DNA of 64,000 nucleotides from Bacillus sp. A301a_S52 (lineage in GTDB: Bacteria > Bacillota > Bacilli > Bacillales > Salisediminibacteriaceae), in the NCBI GenBank assembly GCA_024701455.1, contig JABXYP010000001.1:3352001-3416000 (forward strand), in the 5' to 3' direction. A program made the position numbers and the translations under genes. Under the pieces are notes generated by a model that saw nothing but the letters and a program-made list of their open reading frames with translations, did no database searches and had not been told where the DNA came from. Shown one piece after another: positions 26,797-36,369 of the stretch. Within the stretch, counting starts at the first letter, position 1. The number at the start of each line of letters is the position of its first letter.

Positions 26797-27993
26797 CTAT
26801 TGACTTAACGTCAATTTTAAGAGACGATCATCATTCTCTTTCGGCTGACCTCTACCATCTCTATTATTCGTAATGACATACAGAGCGCCCTCATCATAGG
26901 TCACATCTCTTAATCTACCTTCACCACTAAATATTTCTATCATTTCTTCCCCCTCTGCATCAAATAAATAAAGCGCTTCACCACGTAATCCTGTCACAAG
27001 TAGTTGATCATCCCAAAAAGTCACTCCCGATGGTGCCCAAGTGTCTTCACCAGAATGGATCAGGGGGTCTTCCATTCCTTCTTCTGTTTCATCCCCTTCA
27101 ATAACCGGCCAACCATAATTATGACCTGGTTCAATAATATTTATTTCATCATGTCCTATTGCGCCATGTTCGGAACTATACATCTCACCATTATTCTGCC
27201 AAGCAAGACCTTGTGGGTTCCGATGTCCATAACTATAAACGTAAGAATCCTCTATGGGATTATCGTCAGGAATGTCTCCATCAGGTGTCATTCTTAAAAT
27301 AGTTCCAGCTAAATTTGACTCATCCTGTGCCACGTCTGGAAGATCCGCATCACCTATGGCAGCATAAAGCATCCCATCTGGCCCGATCGCCAAACGCCCG
27401 CCATTATGAATCACAGCACCTGGGATATTATCTAATAAAATTTCTGTTTCAGACCATCCATTATTTTGGTGCTGTTCAACACGGACGATCCTATTTTCTA
27501 ACTGCCCCTCGTCTGTTTGATAAGTATAATAAGCATATGCTTTCCCTGTATCAAAAAAATCCTCCGCTAATACGAAACCGAGAAGTCCCCCTTCACCTCT
27601 ATGAGCTACTGGCGTAGACGTCTGCAATTCAATAATTTGGGTTGTTTCTCCATCTTCAATTTCGATAATATGCCCTTCTCGATCAGTCATAAAAATAACG
27701 TCCTCATGAACATTAAGCGACCAAGGAATATCGAGGTTCTCTGCTAATACCTCCACTTCCCACTCATCAGGGCTCACTTCCCTTAAAGGCATGGCAAGTT
27801 CTTCACCTTTATCATCCTGCTCTTGGTTAACTTCATGCGTATCAGTTATGTCATTGTTTCTAACACTCTGCTTGTCTCTTTCAGCACTTTCATTACTCCC
27901 CGATTGTCCATTCGTCTGACATGCTGTTAATAACATCCCACTTAAAACTAGCAACCAACTTGCTATTGATAGTCGCATCTCTTTTTGTTTCAT
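26797..27993 (-). CDS. PQQ-dependent sugar dehydrogenase-like lipoprotein
   Basis: A 398-residue protein (start at the ATG at 27993, nine bases after AAAGGAGG) with a lipoprotein signal ending LLTAC and an acidic, Asn/Ser-rich linker to about residue 60. A soluble-glucose/sorbosone dehydrogenase beta-propeller follows (AHRGEGGLLGF, IHNGGRLAIGPDGML, then EHGAIGHDEIN). Relatives (YliI/Gdh-B type) oxidise aldose sugars with PQQ outside the cell. No PQQ biosynthesis genes are visible, so cofactor supply is uncertain; some family members have other roles. Confidence 0.87.
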   Translation of the reverse strand: MKQKEMRLSIASWLLVLSGMLLTACQTNGQSGSNESAERDKQSVRNNDITDTHEVNQEQDDKGEELAMPLREVSPDEWEVEVLAENLDIPWSLNVHEDVIFMTDREGHIIEIEDGETTQIIELQTSTPVAHRGEGGLLGFVLAEDFFDTGKAYAYYTYQTDEGQLENRIVRVEQHQNNGWSETEILLDNIPGAVIHNGGRLAIGPDGMLYAAIGDADLPDVAQDESNLAGTILRMTPDGDIPDDNPIEDSYVYSYGHRNPQGLAWQNNGEMYSSEHGAIGHDEINIIEPGHNYGWPVIEGDETEEGMEDPLIHSGEDTWAPSGVTFWDDQLLVTGLRGEALYLFDAEGEEMIEIFSGEGRLRDVTYDEGALYVITNNRDGRGQPKENDDRLLKLTLSQ

Positions 27994-28042
27994 GAACATC
28001 TTCCTCCTTTTTCTCATATTTACCCTACTTAGCTTATAACGA

Positions 28043-28190
28043 ATCTTCAAGCAGCAGGCGTTTTCGTCCTTCTCCACTGAATGATAGTTATTTAAATTAG
28101 GACATTAGCGCCCATTATCTCCCGCCTAAATAGACTGAGCTTTCCTCTCTATTTTGTAGCAGGAATTTTACGGACAGTTATCTGTGATAA
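28043..28190 (+). repeat. intergenic repeat family, copy 6
   Basis: Hairpin 1 is decayed; the middle AGGACATTAGCG and hairpin 2 are well kept (CTCCCGCCTAAATAGA, CTCTCTATTTTG, ACGGACAGTTATCTGTGATA). Confidence 0.7.
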
Positions 28191-28243
28191 GTTAACTAGT
28201 CATTTCAAGAATGATACATCTTCACTCTTTCTTATGAAAATTG

Positions 28244-28266
28244 AAAAAACCCACCGAAGTGGGTTT
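28244..28266 (-). terminator. terminator of ddl operon
   Basis: The stem AAACCCAC / GTGGGTTT has a short loop and lies 10 bases downstream of the ddl stop codon on the minus strand, followed by TTTCAATTTTC. Confidence 0.8.
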
Positions 28267-28276
28267 GATAAGATTA

Positions 28277-29473
28277 TTATTTTGTTTTAGAACCTTTAGA
28301 GCCTCCGCCCTTCTGTAATGAAAAGAGATTTGAATCAATGGAAAACATTAATCGACTACGGTCACGTTCACGTTTTAAAGCTAGTTGGATAAGTTCATCC
28401 AACAGCTGTTTATAAGGTTTTCCTGCTGGTTCCCATAAATAGAAAGAGAGTGAACCTGGAATTGTATTGATTTCATTAATATAGACATTATCCGTGTCTT
28501 TATCTATCATGAAATCAATACGTGATACACCACTACATCCAAGAAGTTGAAATGACTTTTTAGCAAGTTCCTGCACTTCCTTCGTTTTGTCATCACCAAT
28601 CTCTGCGGGGATAATACGGTTTGTTGCTTCCATTCCTTTACTTGCGCCACTGTCTTTTGAACCGCTGCCTGCATATTTATCTTCATAAGAGAGGAATTCA
28701 TCACTACCAAGCACTTGTTCACAGACCGATGCTTCCACGTGTTCATAGTCCCCAACAACAGAGCAATTAACTTCAGTCATGTTTTGCACCATTTTTTCCA
28801 CGACAATTTTCGTGGCAAACTTACTTGCTAAATCGACCGCCTCTTCAAGTTCTTCGCTGTTCTCTGCTTTACTTATACCCACACTCGAACCGAGGTTAGC
28901 AGGTTTTACAATAACCGGGAAATCAAGTGTCTCTTTTACTTTTTTCGTCCAAGCCATCGGATCATCTGCCCATTGCGTACTATAGAACCATAGATAATCT
29001 AAAATTGGCAATCCAGAATCGCGATAAACATTTTTCATGATGACTTTATCCATCCCGGTGCTGGACGATAAGACATCGCAGCCTACATACGGAAGATTTA
29101 ATAACTCTAAATATCCTTGAAGTACGCCATCTTCTCCAAAAGTCCCATGAATGATCGGAAACGCCACATCTACCTCGTACAAAGTACTTTTCCCAAAGCG
29201 AGGACGTGGTTCCTTTTGAACGACGACACGCCCCTCGTCATCTCTTGTTAACACTACTTTTTGCGCTTTTTGTAATAACGACGTTACCTTTTTATAGTTT
29301 TCAATATCTAATAATTCTTCACCTGTATACCATACTCGTTCTTTCGAAATGTATAGGGGAATGATGTCATACTTATCTTTATTCATATTCTGAATAGCTT
29401 GAAGTGCAGAAATGACCGATACTTCATGCTCGACTGAGACGCCACCAAAAATAACTGCTACTCTTGTTTTCAT
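28277..29473 (-). CDS. ddl: D-alanine--D-alanine ligase
   Basis: A 398-residue ATP-grasp enzyme joining two D-Ala for peptidoglycan. N-terminal FGGVSVEHEVSVISA, the central KPANLGSSVGISK loop, and the C-terminal metal site INEINTIPGSLSFYLWE are all present. About 25 extra residues at the C-terminus (basic, then GGGSKGSK) go beyond the usual end. It is the last gene of an operon with a membrane Mur ligase and an alpha/beta hydrolase rather than with the classical murF, so it may supply a dipeptide for a dedicated purpose. Whether it is the only Ddl of the cell cannot be told from this window. Confidence 0.93.
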   Translation of the reverse strand: MKTRVAVIFGGVSVEHEVSVISALQAIQNMNKDKYDIIPLYISKERVWYTGEELLDIENYKKVTSLLQKAQKVVLTRDDEGRVVVQKEPRPRFGKSTLYEVDVAFPIIHGTFGEDGVLQGYLELLNLPYVGCDVLSSSTGMDKVIMKNVYRDSGLPILDYLWFYSTQWADDPMAWTKKVKETLDFPVIVKPANLGSSVGISKAENSEELEEAVDLASKFATKIVVEKMVQNMTEVNCSVVGDYEHVEASVCEQVLGSDEFLSYEDKYAGSGSKDSGASKGMEATNRIIPAEIGDDKTKEVQELAKKSFQLLGCSGVSRIDFMIDKDTDNVYINEINTIPGSLSFYLWEPAGKPYKQLLDELIQLALKRERDRSRLMFSIDSNLFSLQKGGGSKGSKTK

Positions 29474-29507
29474 GATTTAAACCATCCTTTTCTATCTCTA
29501 TCTTCAT

Positions 29508-31106
29508 TTACTCATTAAATGTATCAGGTAAATCATTTTCCAGCAGAACGACTGTATTTGCTTGGGCCACTTCGTGCATTTTCCGAAGAGCGTCCTGTAG
29601 ATCACTCGCTACGTAAAATTGATTTTCAGGATAGCCGGCCTCTTTTAATCCTTCTTGCAGTGGCAACGTCTGTTTTTTACCAACGAGTATAATAAAATCA
29701 CATTTATCTGCTGAGTAACGAGCCCATTCTTTGTTAATGTCAAATTCTTTATCACCTAGTTCAATCATCCCGGGCGTAATAAGCATACGATAGCCTTCCA
29801 TACGTCCAAGCACATCCACTGCCATTTTGGAGCCGACAGGATTGGAGTTAAAGCTGTCATCTATGATCGTAATATTTCCGGTGGAACGTTTTAATTCTAA
29901 TCGGTGGGGAACAGGATCCATTTGTTTAACTGCACGTGCCATGTCCTTCAACTTTAGCCCCATCTCTAAACCGATAGCAAGTGCCGCAAGAATGTTATAG
30001 ACATTATGTTTACCTAATAACCGTGTCAGAAAGCTTTCTGTTTCACCACTAGCCGTCGTAACGGTAAACGTCATCCCTTTTGAACTGAAGGCAATGTTAC
30101 TGGCATGGAGATCCACATCTTCTCGTTCTACACCATAATAAACTTTACGACAAGGGTTTTGTGGTGTATAGGACATTATATTTTTATCATCTTTGTTCAA
30201 GATAGCTACACCACTGTCTTCTGGCAATGTTTCAACGATTTCATGTTTCGTTTTTTTAATATTATCAAGTGTTTTAAATGTGTCCAAGTGCTGCTCACCA
30301 ACCGCTGTTAAAATGCCATATTGGTGATCTACTATGTCACATATTTCTTTAATATCCCCTACTTGTTTAGCTCCCATTTCCGCAATAAAAATATCATGAT
30401 ATGGTTTTAGCTGTTCGTTTATCGTTCTAGTAACGCCAAGCTTTGTGTTATAGCTTTCAGGTGTCATTAAGACATTATATTTAGAAGATAAGACCGCATG
30501 AACAAAGTGTTTAACACTTGTTTTACCGAAACTTCCAGTAATTCCGATCACTTTTAACTCTGGAGAGGCTTTAAGCAATCGTTTTGCATCATTCACAAAG
30601 CCCTGACTAATTCTCGCTTCAATAGGGCGGTTAATCGTATTCGCAAACATGATAATGTAGTAAGGTAAAACTGCTGCCAAAATTAAAATGATAAGTGCTG
30701 TTAGTAAATTAAGGTATGCACCTGCTATAATCGTTCCTGCTGCTGTTAGACCATACATAATATAAGTCGTTCCAAGCAGGCGCTGGACACGCTGCGTATA
30801 AACAAGTTTTTTCTTTTCTGTTTGCTGGCTGTTTCTAAAATAAAGGTATACACCTAAAAATATCAGCCCTCCACTTCCTAATACAACGGCTGGAGAGTCA
30901 ACTAATAGCGCCAGCACGATAGGAACAATATATAATCCTTCTAAAGGTGGAAAGACCTTCGGGCGATTTTGACTAATCCATTTTCCATACCTTTCATTTC
31001 GGTATGAGTTTAGCTGAAGCATATGAACACTTCGCTTTGTTTTTAAAACGACAGGCAATATCCATGTAATTAATAGTAGTGTAAAAAATATAATTTGAAT
31101 AGTCAT
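29508..31106 (-). CDS. membrane-anchored Mur ligase (MurF-like)
   Basis: A 532-residue protein. The first ~160 residues carry five or so membrane segments (~2-20, 55-70, 74-90, 113-131, 134-155) in place of the UDP-substrate-binding domain of MurF. From ~185 on it is a Mur ligase: P-loop GITGSFGKTSVK (188-199), MTPESYNTKLGVT, EMGAKQVGDI, GKHNVYNILAALAIG and DDSFNSNPVGSKMAVDVL. It should couple ATP hydrolysis to amide bond formation at the membrane, plausibly adding D-Ala-D-Ala from the adjacent Ddl to an unknown acceptor. It starts 1 base after the hydrolase stop with AAGGAG upstream. Confidence 0.88.
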   Translation of the reverse strand: MTIQIIFFTLLLITWILPVVLKTKRSVHMLQLNSYRNERYGKWISQNRPKVFPPLEGLYIVPIVLALLVDSPAVVLGSGGLIFLGVYLYFRNSQQTEKKKLVYTQRVQRLLGTTYIMYGLTAAGTIIAGAYLNLLTALIILILAAVLPYYIIMFANTINRPIEARISQGFVNDAKRLLKASPELKVIGITGSFGKTSVKHFVHAVLSSKYNVLMTPESYNTKLGVTRTINEQLKPYHDIFIAEMGAKQVGDIKEICDIVDHQYGILTAVGEQHLDTFKTLDNIKKTKHEIVETLPEDSGVAILNKDDKNIMSYTPQNPCRKVYYGVEREDVDLHASNIAFSSKGMTFTVTTASGETESFLTRLLGKHNVYNILAALAIGLEMGLKLKDMARAVKQMDPVPHRLELKRSTGNITIIDDSFNSNPVGSKMAVDVLGRMEGYRMLITPGMIELGDKEFDINKEWARYSADKCDFIILVGKKQTLPLQEGLKEAGYPENQFYVASDLQDALRKMHEVAQANTVVLLENDLPDTFNE

Positions 31107-31107
31107 G

Positions 31108-31881
31108 TTACGAGCTCCTTCGGTCCTTTTCTAAAAATGTATTTACGATCACATTAAATTGATGTAACTGATCAAGATAAGCAAAATGCCCTGCGTTCTT
31201 TAAGACAACAAGACCCGCATCTGGTATAAGCTCTTCCATTCGCTTACCATGAGAAACAGGGGTAGCAGTGTCGTTTTCACCAAAAATAAGCAAGGTGGGA
31301 ACAGTTATTTTAGGCATTAAATGTTGTAGGTCTTCATTGACTACTTGCACTAGTGTTTGCTGCATGACACCACTGGCATTTTTATAATCAGTAGAGCCTA
31401 CTTTAGCTTTCATATTAGATAGTATTTTGTCTCTATACTTGTTCAACCCTGGTAGCTTCAATATATTTTTGGCCGCTTTATATGTGTAAACTTTTACATA
31501 ATAGCTTAGTTTACGCTTCGGTTTTATGCCAGCACTGTCTACAAGAATGACTTTTTTAACATCCCCATAAGTAGCAGTATACATGATAGCAATCCTGCCT
31601 CCATGGGAGTGCCCCATAAGAATAGGGTGTTCAATTCCCATTTTCTCAACGAATTCACGCAGCACATTAACAAAATCTTGAACACTCCATTGCGAAGGGG
31701 GCTCAGTACTTTCACCGAAGCCTGGTAAATCGAGACTATATACTTTAAAGTGTTGTTCAAGATTTTTATGGACAGGTGAAAACGCTGCAATGTTTGCTCC
31801 CCATCCATGTAAGAGGACAATTTCCTGTCCTTCCCCAGAAACATGATAATTTAATGTGACATCTGTTAACTCAATCTTCAT
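31108..31881 (-). CDS. alpha/beta hydrolase
   Basis: A 257-residue cytoplasmic alpha/beta hydrolase: oxyanion segment IVLLHGWGAN, nucleophile elbow MGHSHGG (Ser ~98), acid in FGENDTATP and catalytic His in NAGHFAYLDQ. I use the ATG at 31881 after GAGGAG. It is the first gene of the hydrolase-Mur ligase-ddl operon with only one base to the next gene, so a role in the same pathway (for instance ester or amide cleavage of a wall-related intermediate) is likely, but the substrate is unknown. Confidence 0.88.
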   Translation of the reverse strand: MKIELTDVTLNYHVSGEGQEIVLLHGWGANIAAFSPVHKNLEQHFKVYSLDLPGFGESTEPPSQWSVQDFVNVLREFVEKMGIEHPILMGHSHGGRIAIMYTATYGDVKKVILVDSAGIKPKRKLSYYVKVYTYKAAKNILKLPGLNKYRDKILSNMKAKVGSTDYKNASGVMQQTLVQVVNEDLQHLMPKITVPTLLIFGENDTATPVSHGKRMEELIPDAGLVVLKNAGHFAYLDQLHQFNVIVNTFLEKDRRSS

Positions 31882-32162
31882 ATTGGCGCTCCTCATTTAT
31901 TTATCCGCATTGTCAATATCTTTTCAATCCTTATATGTACGCTGTATACCCTTGTGTTTATTCGTTCTACATATCATTTTTTTGCCTATTTTCCCGTGTA
32001 TTATTTTATCATATTCTTGCGCATGAAAGAAGGTGTCAGAATCAGCATTGCTGTAGCTGTCTAACACCTAGTAGACCATTGATTTTCTCTCGTGTTTCTC
32101 TATAACATAATGACGTCATTCACTAAGAAACGTCACACCTGCCTTGAAAAAATATAAAGCTA

Positions 32163-32357
32163 AGCTTCAATCAGTTGGGGATTTAATGCCCTTAAGAGTG
32201 AGATAAAACGCCCCTCAATCAATGGGAGTCTTCGCTCGTCTCCCGCAGATTGGCCGTTAAATAATCAGGACATTGGCATCCGTTAGCTCCCGCCTAAATA
32301 GAGTTACCTCTTCTCTCTATTCTGTGGCATGAGTTTTTCGCACGGTAATCTGTGCTT
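32163..32357 (+). repeat. intergenic repeat family, composite copy 7
   Basis: It begins with the variant form (TTCAATCAGTTGGGG, then TGCCCTTAAGAGTGAGATAA) and continues directly into a full main-type element (CAATCAATGGGAG / CTCCCGCAGATTG, AGGACATTGGCATCCGTTAG, CTCTCTATTCTG, CGGTAATCTGTG). It appears to be two related elements placed in tandem. Confidence 0.75.
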
Positions 32358-32430
32358 TTAAGTATACTACATTTCTAAAGACGATTATATAAAAGCTGTT
32401 TTTTAACATTCAAAATCCATCGATAAAAGG

Positions 32431-32482
32431 TAAAAGCCTTCTACACGCCGTTCGAGTTGAACAACAAATGTAGAGGCTTTTA
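32431..32482 (-). terminator. terminator of the catabolic operon
   Basis: TAAAAGCCTTCTACA pairs with TGTAGAGGCTTTTA across a 23-base loop, just downstream of the aldehyde dehydrogenase stop. Confidence 0.75.
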
Positions 32483-32504
32483 TTTTGAAAAGAAACATGT
32501 TCAG

Positions 32505-33959
32505 TTAAGACACACCCCACACCGTATCAATCTTGAAGCAAACTACCTTTGGATCTGTCATATCATGAATGGCATACCGTACCCCTTCCCTGCCTAGCCC
32601 TGAGCCTTTCACACCTCCGAACGGCATCTCATCAATCCGGTAATCACTGCTGTCATTAACCATCACAGCACCAGATTGAAGATGATGAACAGCATAAAAA
32701 GCGTTATCCATATTTTTCGTGAAAATGCCTGCCTGTAAGCCATAGTTCACATCATTCGCTTTTTTAACTGCCTCTTTCAAGTGTCTCACCGATTCAATTA
32801 TCACGACAGGGCCGAAAACTTCCTCCTGATAAATGGTGGACTGGGGGGAGACCTGTGTAAGAACTGTTGGTTGAATGTATGCTCCCTCACGTATACCCCC
32901 TGTCTCAATGACTGCTCCTTCAAAAACCGCTTCCTCGATCCATGTTTCTACCCGCTTAGCTTCTTTCTCATTAATTAACGGGCCTACATCCGTCCATTCA
33001 GACATTTTATCACCAACAGTTAGTTCTTTTGTTCGGTCAACAAACGCAGAAACAAACGGCTTATAAACAGATTCCTCTACGAAGATTCTTTGAACGCCTA
33101 AACAATTTTGTCCTGCTGCAGAGAACGCACCTGACACGGTGGAAGTGACCGCATCCGTTAGACATGCATCCTTTAAGACAATAACAGGAGAATTTGATCC
33201 TAATTCCATGGCAACCTTTTTTAATCCTGCCTTGTGGGCAATTTTTTTCCCTGCTTCATAGCCACCTGTAAAGGACACCATTTTTACAAAAGGATGGGTT
33301 ATAAGAGTATCTCCAATCTCGCTCCCAGCCCCTGTCACAACTGATAAAAAACCTTTTGGAACACCTGCATCATCCAACACTTTTGCTAGCATTAAAGCAC
33401 TTAGCGGTGTAGCTGAGGCAGGTTTAACAATAATCGGATTTCCTGCTGCTAAAGCTGGCCCCACTTTATGCGCTACGAGGTTCAAAGGATCATTAAATGG
33501 GGTGATGGCAGCAATAATACCAATGGGAAATCGGTAATAGTACCCTGTTCTATTTTCACTTCCTTCCCTCTGATCGAAATTCAACGTTTCACCTTTTAAT
33601 CGTCTCACTTCTTCCGCACTTATATTTAATGTTTGAATCGTTCGTGTCACCTCACTCCTCGCTTCATTAATGGTTTTACTTCCTTCTAAAGCAATCGTTT
33701 CAGCAAAATTCTCAAAATCGTTCGCAACATAATCAGCTGCTTTTTGCAGTACCTTTATACGTTCATGTGTAGGCCATGAAGCTAAATGACGAAATACCTC
33801 TTCGGCTTTCTCAATCGCTTTAATCATATCTTTTTCTGTGGCTTTAGGGACTTTTGCAATTACCTCATTGCTTTGGGGGTTAATGACAGCAAACATCGTC
33901 CCTGCTTCCAGCCAATTTCCTGCAACAAGCATTTTTTCAGTCCGTACTTGTATCTGCAT
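32505..33959 (-). CDS. NAD(P)-dependent aldehyde dehydrogenase
   Basis: A 484-residue ALDH from the ATG at 33959 (nine bases after AGGTGG; an ATG two codons earlier is possible). Motifs: TPFNDPLNLVAHKVGPALAAG, the general base Glu in MELGSNSPVI, and the nucleophile Cys in SAAGQNCLGVQR. The family includes semialdehyde dehydrogenases. It overlaps the 3' end of the homoserine dehydrogenase gene, so the two are translationally coupled, suggesting oxidation of aspartate semialdehyde to aspartate. That substrate is inferred from context, not from the sequence. Confidence 0.9.
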   Translation of the reverse strand: MQIQVRTEKMLVAGNWLEAGTMFAVINPQSNEVIAKVPKATEKDMIKAIEKAEEVFRHLASWPTHERIKVLQKAADYVANDFENFAETIALEGSKTINEARSEVTRTIQTLNISAEEVRRLKGETLNFDQREGSENRTGYYYRFPIGIIAAITPFNDPLNLVAHKVGPALAAGNPIIVKPASATPLSALMLAKVLDDAGVPKGFLSVVTGAGSEIGDTLITHPFVKMVSFTGGYEAGKKIAHKAGLKKVAMELGSNSPVIVLKDACLTDAVTSTVSGAFSAAGQNCLGVQRIFVEESVYKPFVSAFVDRTKELTVGDKMSEWTDVGPLINEKEAKRVETWIEEAVFEGAVIETGGIREGAYIQPTVLTQVSPQSTIYQEEVFGPVVIIESVRHLKEAVKKANDVNYGLQAGIFTKNMDNAFYAVHHLQSGAVMVNDSSDYRIDEMPFGGVKGSGLGREGVRYAIHDMTDPKVVCFKIDTVWGVS

Positions 33960-35022
33960 GCTCATGCACCACCTTTTGACTTGCTTGATGATAAATTGAT
34001 TTGTATCCATTAATAAGGTCAATGAGTAAAGAATAGGCTGTTTCGGTTAAGCCTGCTCCTGCCCCTGTCAGCATAATGGGTCCAGCTAAATCACAGTCGT
34101 AAACGATCGCATTCGTCGCACCGGTAATCGTTGCTAATGGATGATCTTTATCAAGTAATTTTGGCCCTACAGATGCTTCCACTCCTGTTTCATGCCGCTT
34201 TAGTGTGGCGATTAACCGCCACCGTTTATCATTAGACACCGCTTTTTTTACCATAGATGCCGTTAGATCTTCAATTCCAGTACATTCTACCTCTTCCGCT
34301 GTTAGGTGATAGTTTAGAACAACATTCGCAAGTATCACCGCTTTGTAGCGTGCATCATAGCCTGCCACATCGCTCGTTGGATCTGCTTCCGCATAACCTT
34401 TTGCTTGAGCTGTTTTTAAGGCTTCTTCATAACTAAGCCCACGCTCCATTTCAGTGATCATATAGTTGGTCGTGCCATTTAAGATACCGTTTATTTCTGT
34501 TATCGTATTTCCTGTTAACGTCGTGAATGGAAGCCTTAATGCAGGTGTTCCACTCATGACGGTCCCTTCAAATCCCCAGAAAAGGGTGTTTCTTTCCGCC
34601 AATGCTTTAAGCTCTTTATATGCCATAGCCACTGGCCCTTTGTTAGTTGTGACAACACTTTTACCATTTTCAAATGCAAGTCGACAATGATCGATTGCCG
34701 GTTGTCCTGTTACCACATCCGTGTAAGTGACTTCAACGATCACGTCTGCATTCGAGTGCTTAATTGTTTCAAAACTATCCATCCCTTTCACAGTATGAGC
34801 TGTATCAGGGTAATACATCAGATCTTTATGACGTGCAATGGTGTCAAGAAGAAGCGTTCCGTCAAGCCCATTAGGGTCATAGACAGCCCCTTTCATCATA
34901 TCTGATACGGCTACAATGTCTATTTCCATTCCGACTTCCTCTAATAATGTATTCTTCGTATCGCCAATCATTTGCACAAGAGCTTGCCCTACACCGCCAA
35001 AGCCAATGAATGCAATTTTCAT
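33937..35022 (-). CDS. homoserine dehydrogenase (no ACT domain)
   Basis: A 361-residue enzyme with an N-terminal Rossmann motif (IGFGGVGQALVQ) and the homoserine dehydrogenase core (NKGPVAMAY, INGILNGTTNYM, AKGYAEADPTSDV). It lacks the C-terminal ACT domain used for threonine feedback in biosynthetic Hom of bacilli, and it is not next to thrC/thrB. Together with the coupled aldehyde dehydrogenase this points to a catabolic role running homoserine to aspartate semialdehyde. The enzyme family is clear; the direction is inferred. Confidence 0.92.
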   Translation of the reverse strand: MKIAFIGFGGVGQALVQMIGDTKNTLLEEVGMEIDIVAVSDMMKGAVYDPNGLDGTLLLDTIARHKDLMYYPDTAHTVKGMDSFETIKHSNADVIVEVTYTDVVTGQPAIDHCRLAFENGKSVVTTNKGPVAMAYKELKALAERNTLFWGFEGTVMSGTPALRLPFTTLTGNTITEINGILNGTTNYMITEMERGLSYEEALKTAQAKGYAEADPTSDVAGYDARYKAVILANVVLNYHLTAEEVECTGIEDLTASMVKKAVSNDKRWRLIATLKRHETGVEASVGPKLLDKDHPLATITGATNAIVYDCDLAGPIMLTGAGAGLTETAYSLLIDLINGYKSIYHQASQKVVHEHADTSTD

Positions 35023-35060
35023 ATCGGCACCTCCGTTCGTATGGCCTTACTTAAACATCA

Positions 35061-36260
35061 TTATGCTTTTACCACAACATCTGCCGGTAAATCAGCAAAC
35101 GCTTGCTGTAAATCAGCAATAAGATCCTCAATGTCTTCAATACCTGCCGAATAACGGATTAAACCTTCTGGTATTCCCATAGCAGCTCGCTCCTCTGGTG
35201 TACACTCAACATGACTTGTCGTTCTCGCTGGGCCCACAATCGTTTCTACTGCTCCTAAATTGGCTGCACGATTAGCATATTTTAGTTTTGGCAATAAATG
35301 CCTCACTGTATCTACGCCACCACGAACAGAAAAGCTTAACATCCCACCAAACCCTGACATTTGCTGCTTTGCTATCTCATGTCCTGAATGTGAATCAAGC
35401 CCTGGATAAAAAACATCATTCACTAAATCAACGGTTTGTAAATAGCGTGCCACAGCCATAGCATTCTCATTTTGCTTATCCACGCGTAACTTCAACGTCT
35501 TCATACCTCGTAATAGCAAATAGGCTGCCATTGGATCAAGTGTCGCTCCATTGATTTCCCGGTAGTGATACACTTTTTCCACTAATTCCTTAGAACCGCA
35601 TAATGCTCCCCCAAGCGCATCAGCATGCCCCCCTAAAAATTTCGTTGCACTGTGAATCACGAGGTCAGCTCCTAATGCTAAAGGATGTTGATTCACTGGT
35701 GTTGCAAATGTATTATCTACAATAACAATTGCTCCTGCTTCTTTCCCCGCCTTAGCAAGCCGTTTAATATCGGTCAATTTTACTGTAGGATTTGTCGGTG
35801 TTTCAAGGTACAGCACCTGACAGCCTTTTGCCAACTCTGCTTCTACAGCCTCATGGTCTCCCGTCTCACACAACATGACGTCCACTTGCTGTTTCGGCAA
35901 AAATTCTGTAAAAATTTTATTCGTTCCACCATAAGTGTCTTTAATGGATACTATCCTATCTCCAGGAAACAGGAACGTACTTAATGTATTACTAATCGCG
36001 GCCATTCCTGTGGAGAAGGAAGTAGCTGATTCTGCACCTTCAAGAATTTTAATTTTTTCTTCAAATGCCTGAACAGTAGGATTCGTATTACGCCCATAAA
36101 TGTGACCCTCTTTTTGTCCTACAGCTACGTCATACCAGTCATCCATGTCATCATACCCAAAAGAGACACTGTGCACGACTGGCACTTGTGTAGCCCCAAA
36201 CGCCAGATAGTCATTTTCTCCTGCCCAAATAGATTGCGTTCCTATGCTCGGCTGTTTCAT
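35061..36260 (-). CDS. Cys/Met-metabolism PLP enzyme (cystathionine gamma-synthase family)
   Basis: A 399-residue fold-type I PLP enzyme of the gamma-lyase/synthase family: YGRNTNPTVQAFEEK, FSTGMAAISNTL, VDNTFATPVNQ and the PLP lysine in HSATKFLGGHADALGG. Members catalyse gamma-elimination or gamma-replacement on homoserine derivatives, methionine, cystathionine or canavanine. Directly upstream of homoserine dehydrogenase, a gamma-lyase that releases homoserine or a C4 keto acid would fit. A biosynthetic cystathionine gamma-synthase is the alternative but would not explain the creatinase-type hydrolase, PucR regulator and symporter around it. Confidence 0.9.
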   Translation of the reverse strand: MKQPSIGTQSIWAGENDYLAFGATQVPVVHSVSFGYDDMDDWYDVAVGQKEGHIYGRNTNPTVQAFEEKIKILEGAESATSFSTGMAAISNTLSTFLFPGDRIVSIKDTYGGTNKIFTEFLPKQQVDVMLCETGDHEAVEAELAKGCQVLYLETPTNPTVKLTDIKRLAKAGKEAGAIVIVDNTFATPVNQHPLALGADLVIHSATKFLGGHADALGGALCGSKELVEKVYHYREINGATLDPMAAYLLLRGMKTLKLRVDKQNENAMAVARYLQTVDLVNDVFYPGLDSHSGHEIAKQQMSGFGGMLSFSVRGGVDTVRHLLPKLKYANRAANLGAVETIVGPARTTSHVECTPEERAAMGIPEGLIRYSAGIEDIEDLIADLQQAFADLPADVVVKA

Positions 36261-36369
36261 AATTAACGCCTCCTTAGGTTAGTAAAAGTTTTATTAAGTT
36301 AAAAAACGGGTAGCATTAACAATTTTTATCAAGGGTACCTGGTTCATATCATCTGATCATTTATTCGTT

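Larger units (their letters stand above)
31897..32504. other. intergenic region with composite repeat
   Basis: No gene seen. It holds the promoter region of the hydrolase operon (right end of the minus-strand operon), composite repeat copy 7 and the terminator of the aldehyde dehydrogenase gene. Confidence 0.6.

Noticed and set aside
36261..36369. Possible SAM riboswitch or T-box upstream of the Cys/Met PLP gene
   Set aside because: No T-box motif, no SAM-box core and no terminator hairpin; absence also speaks against a biosynthetic methionine role.
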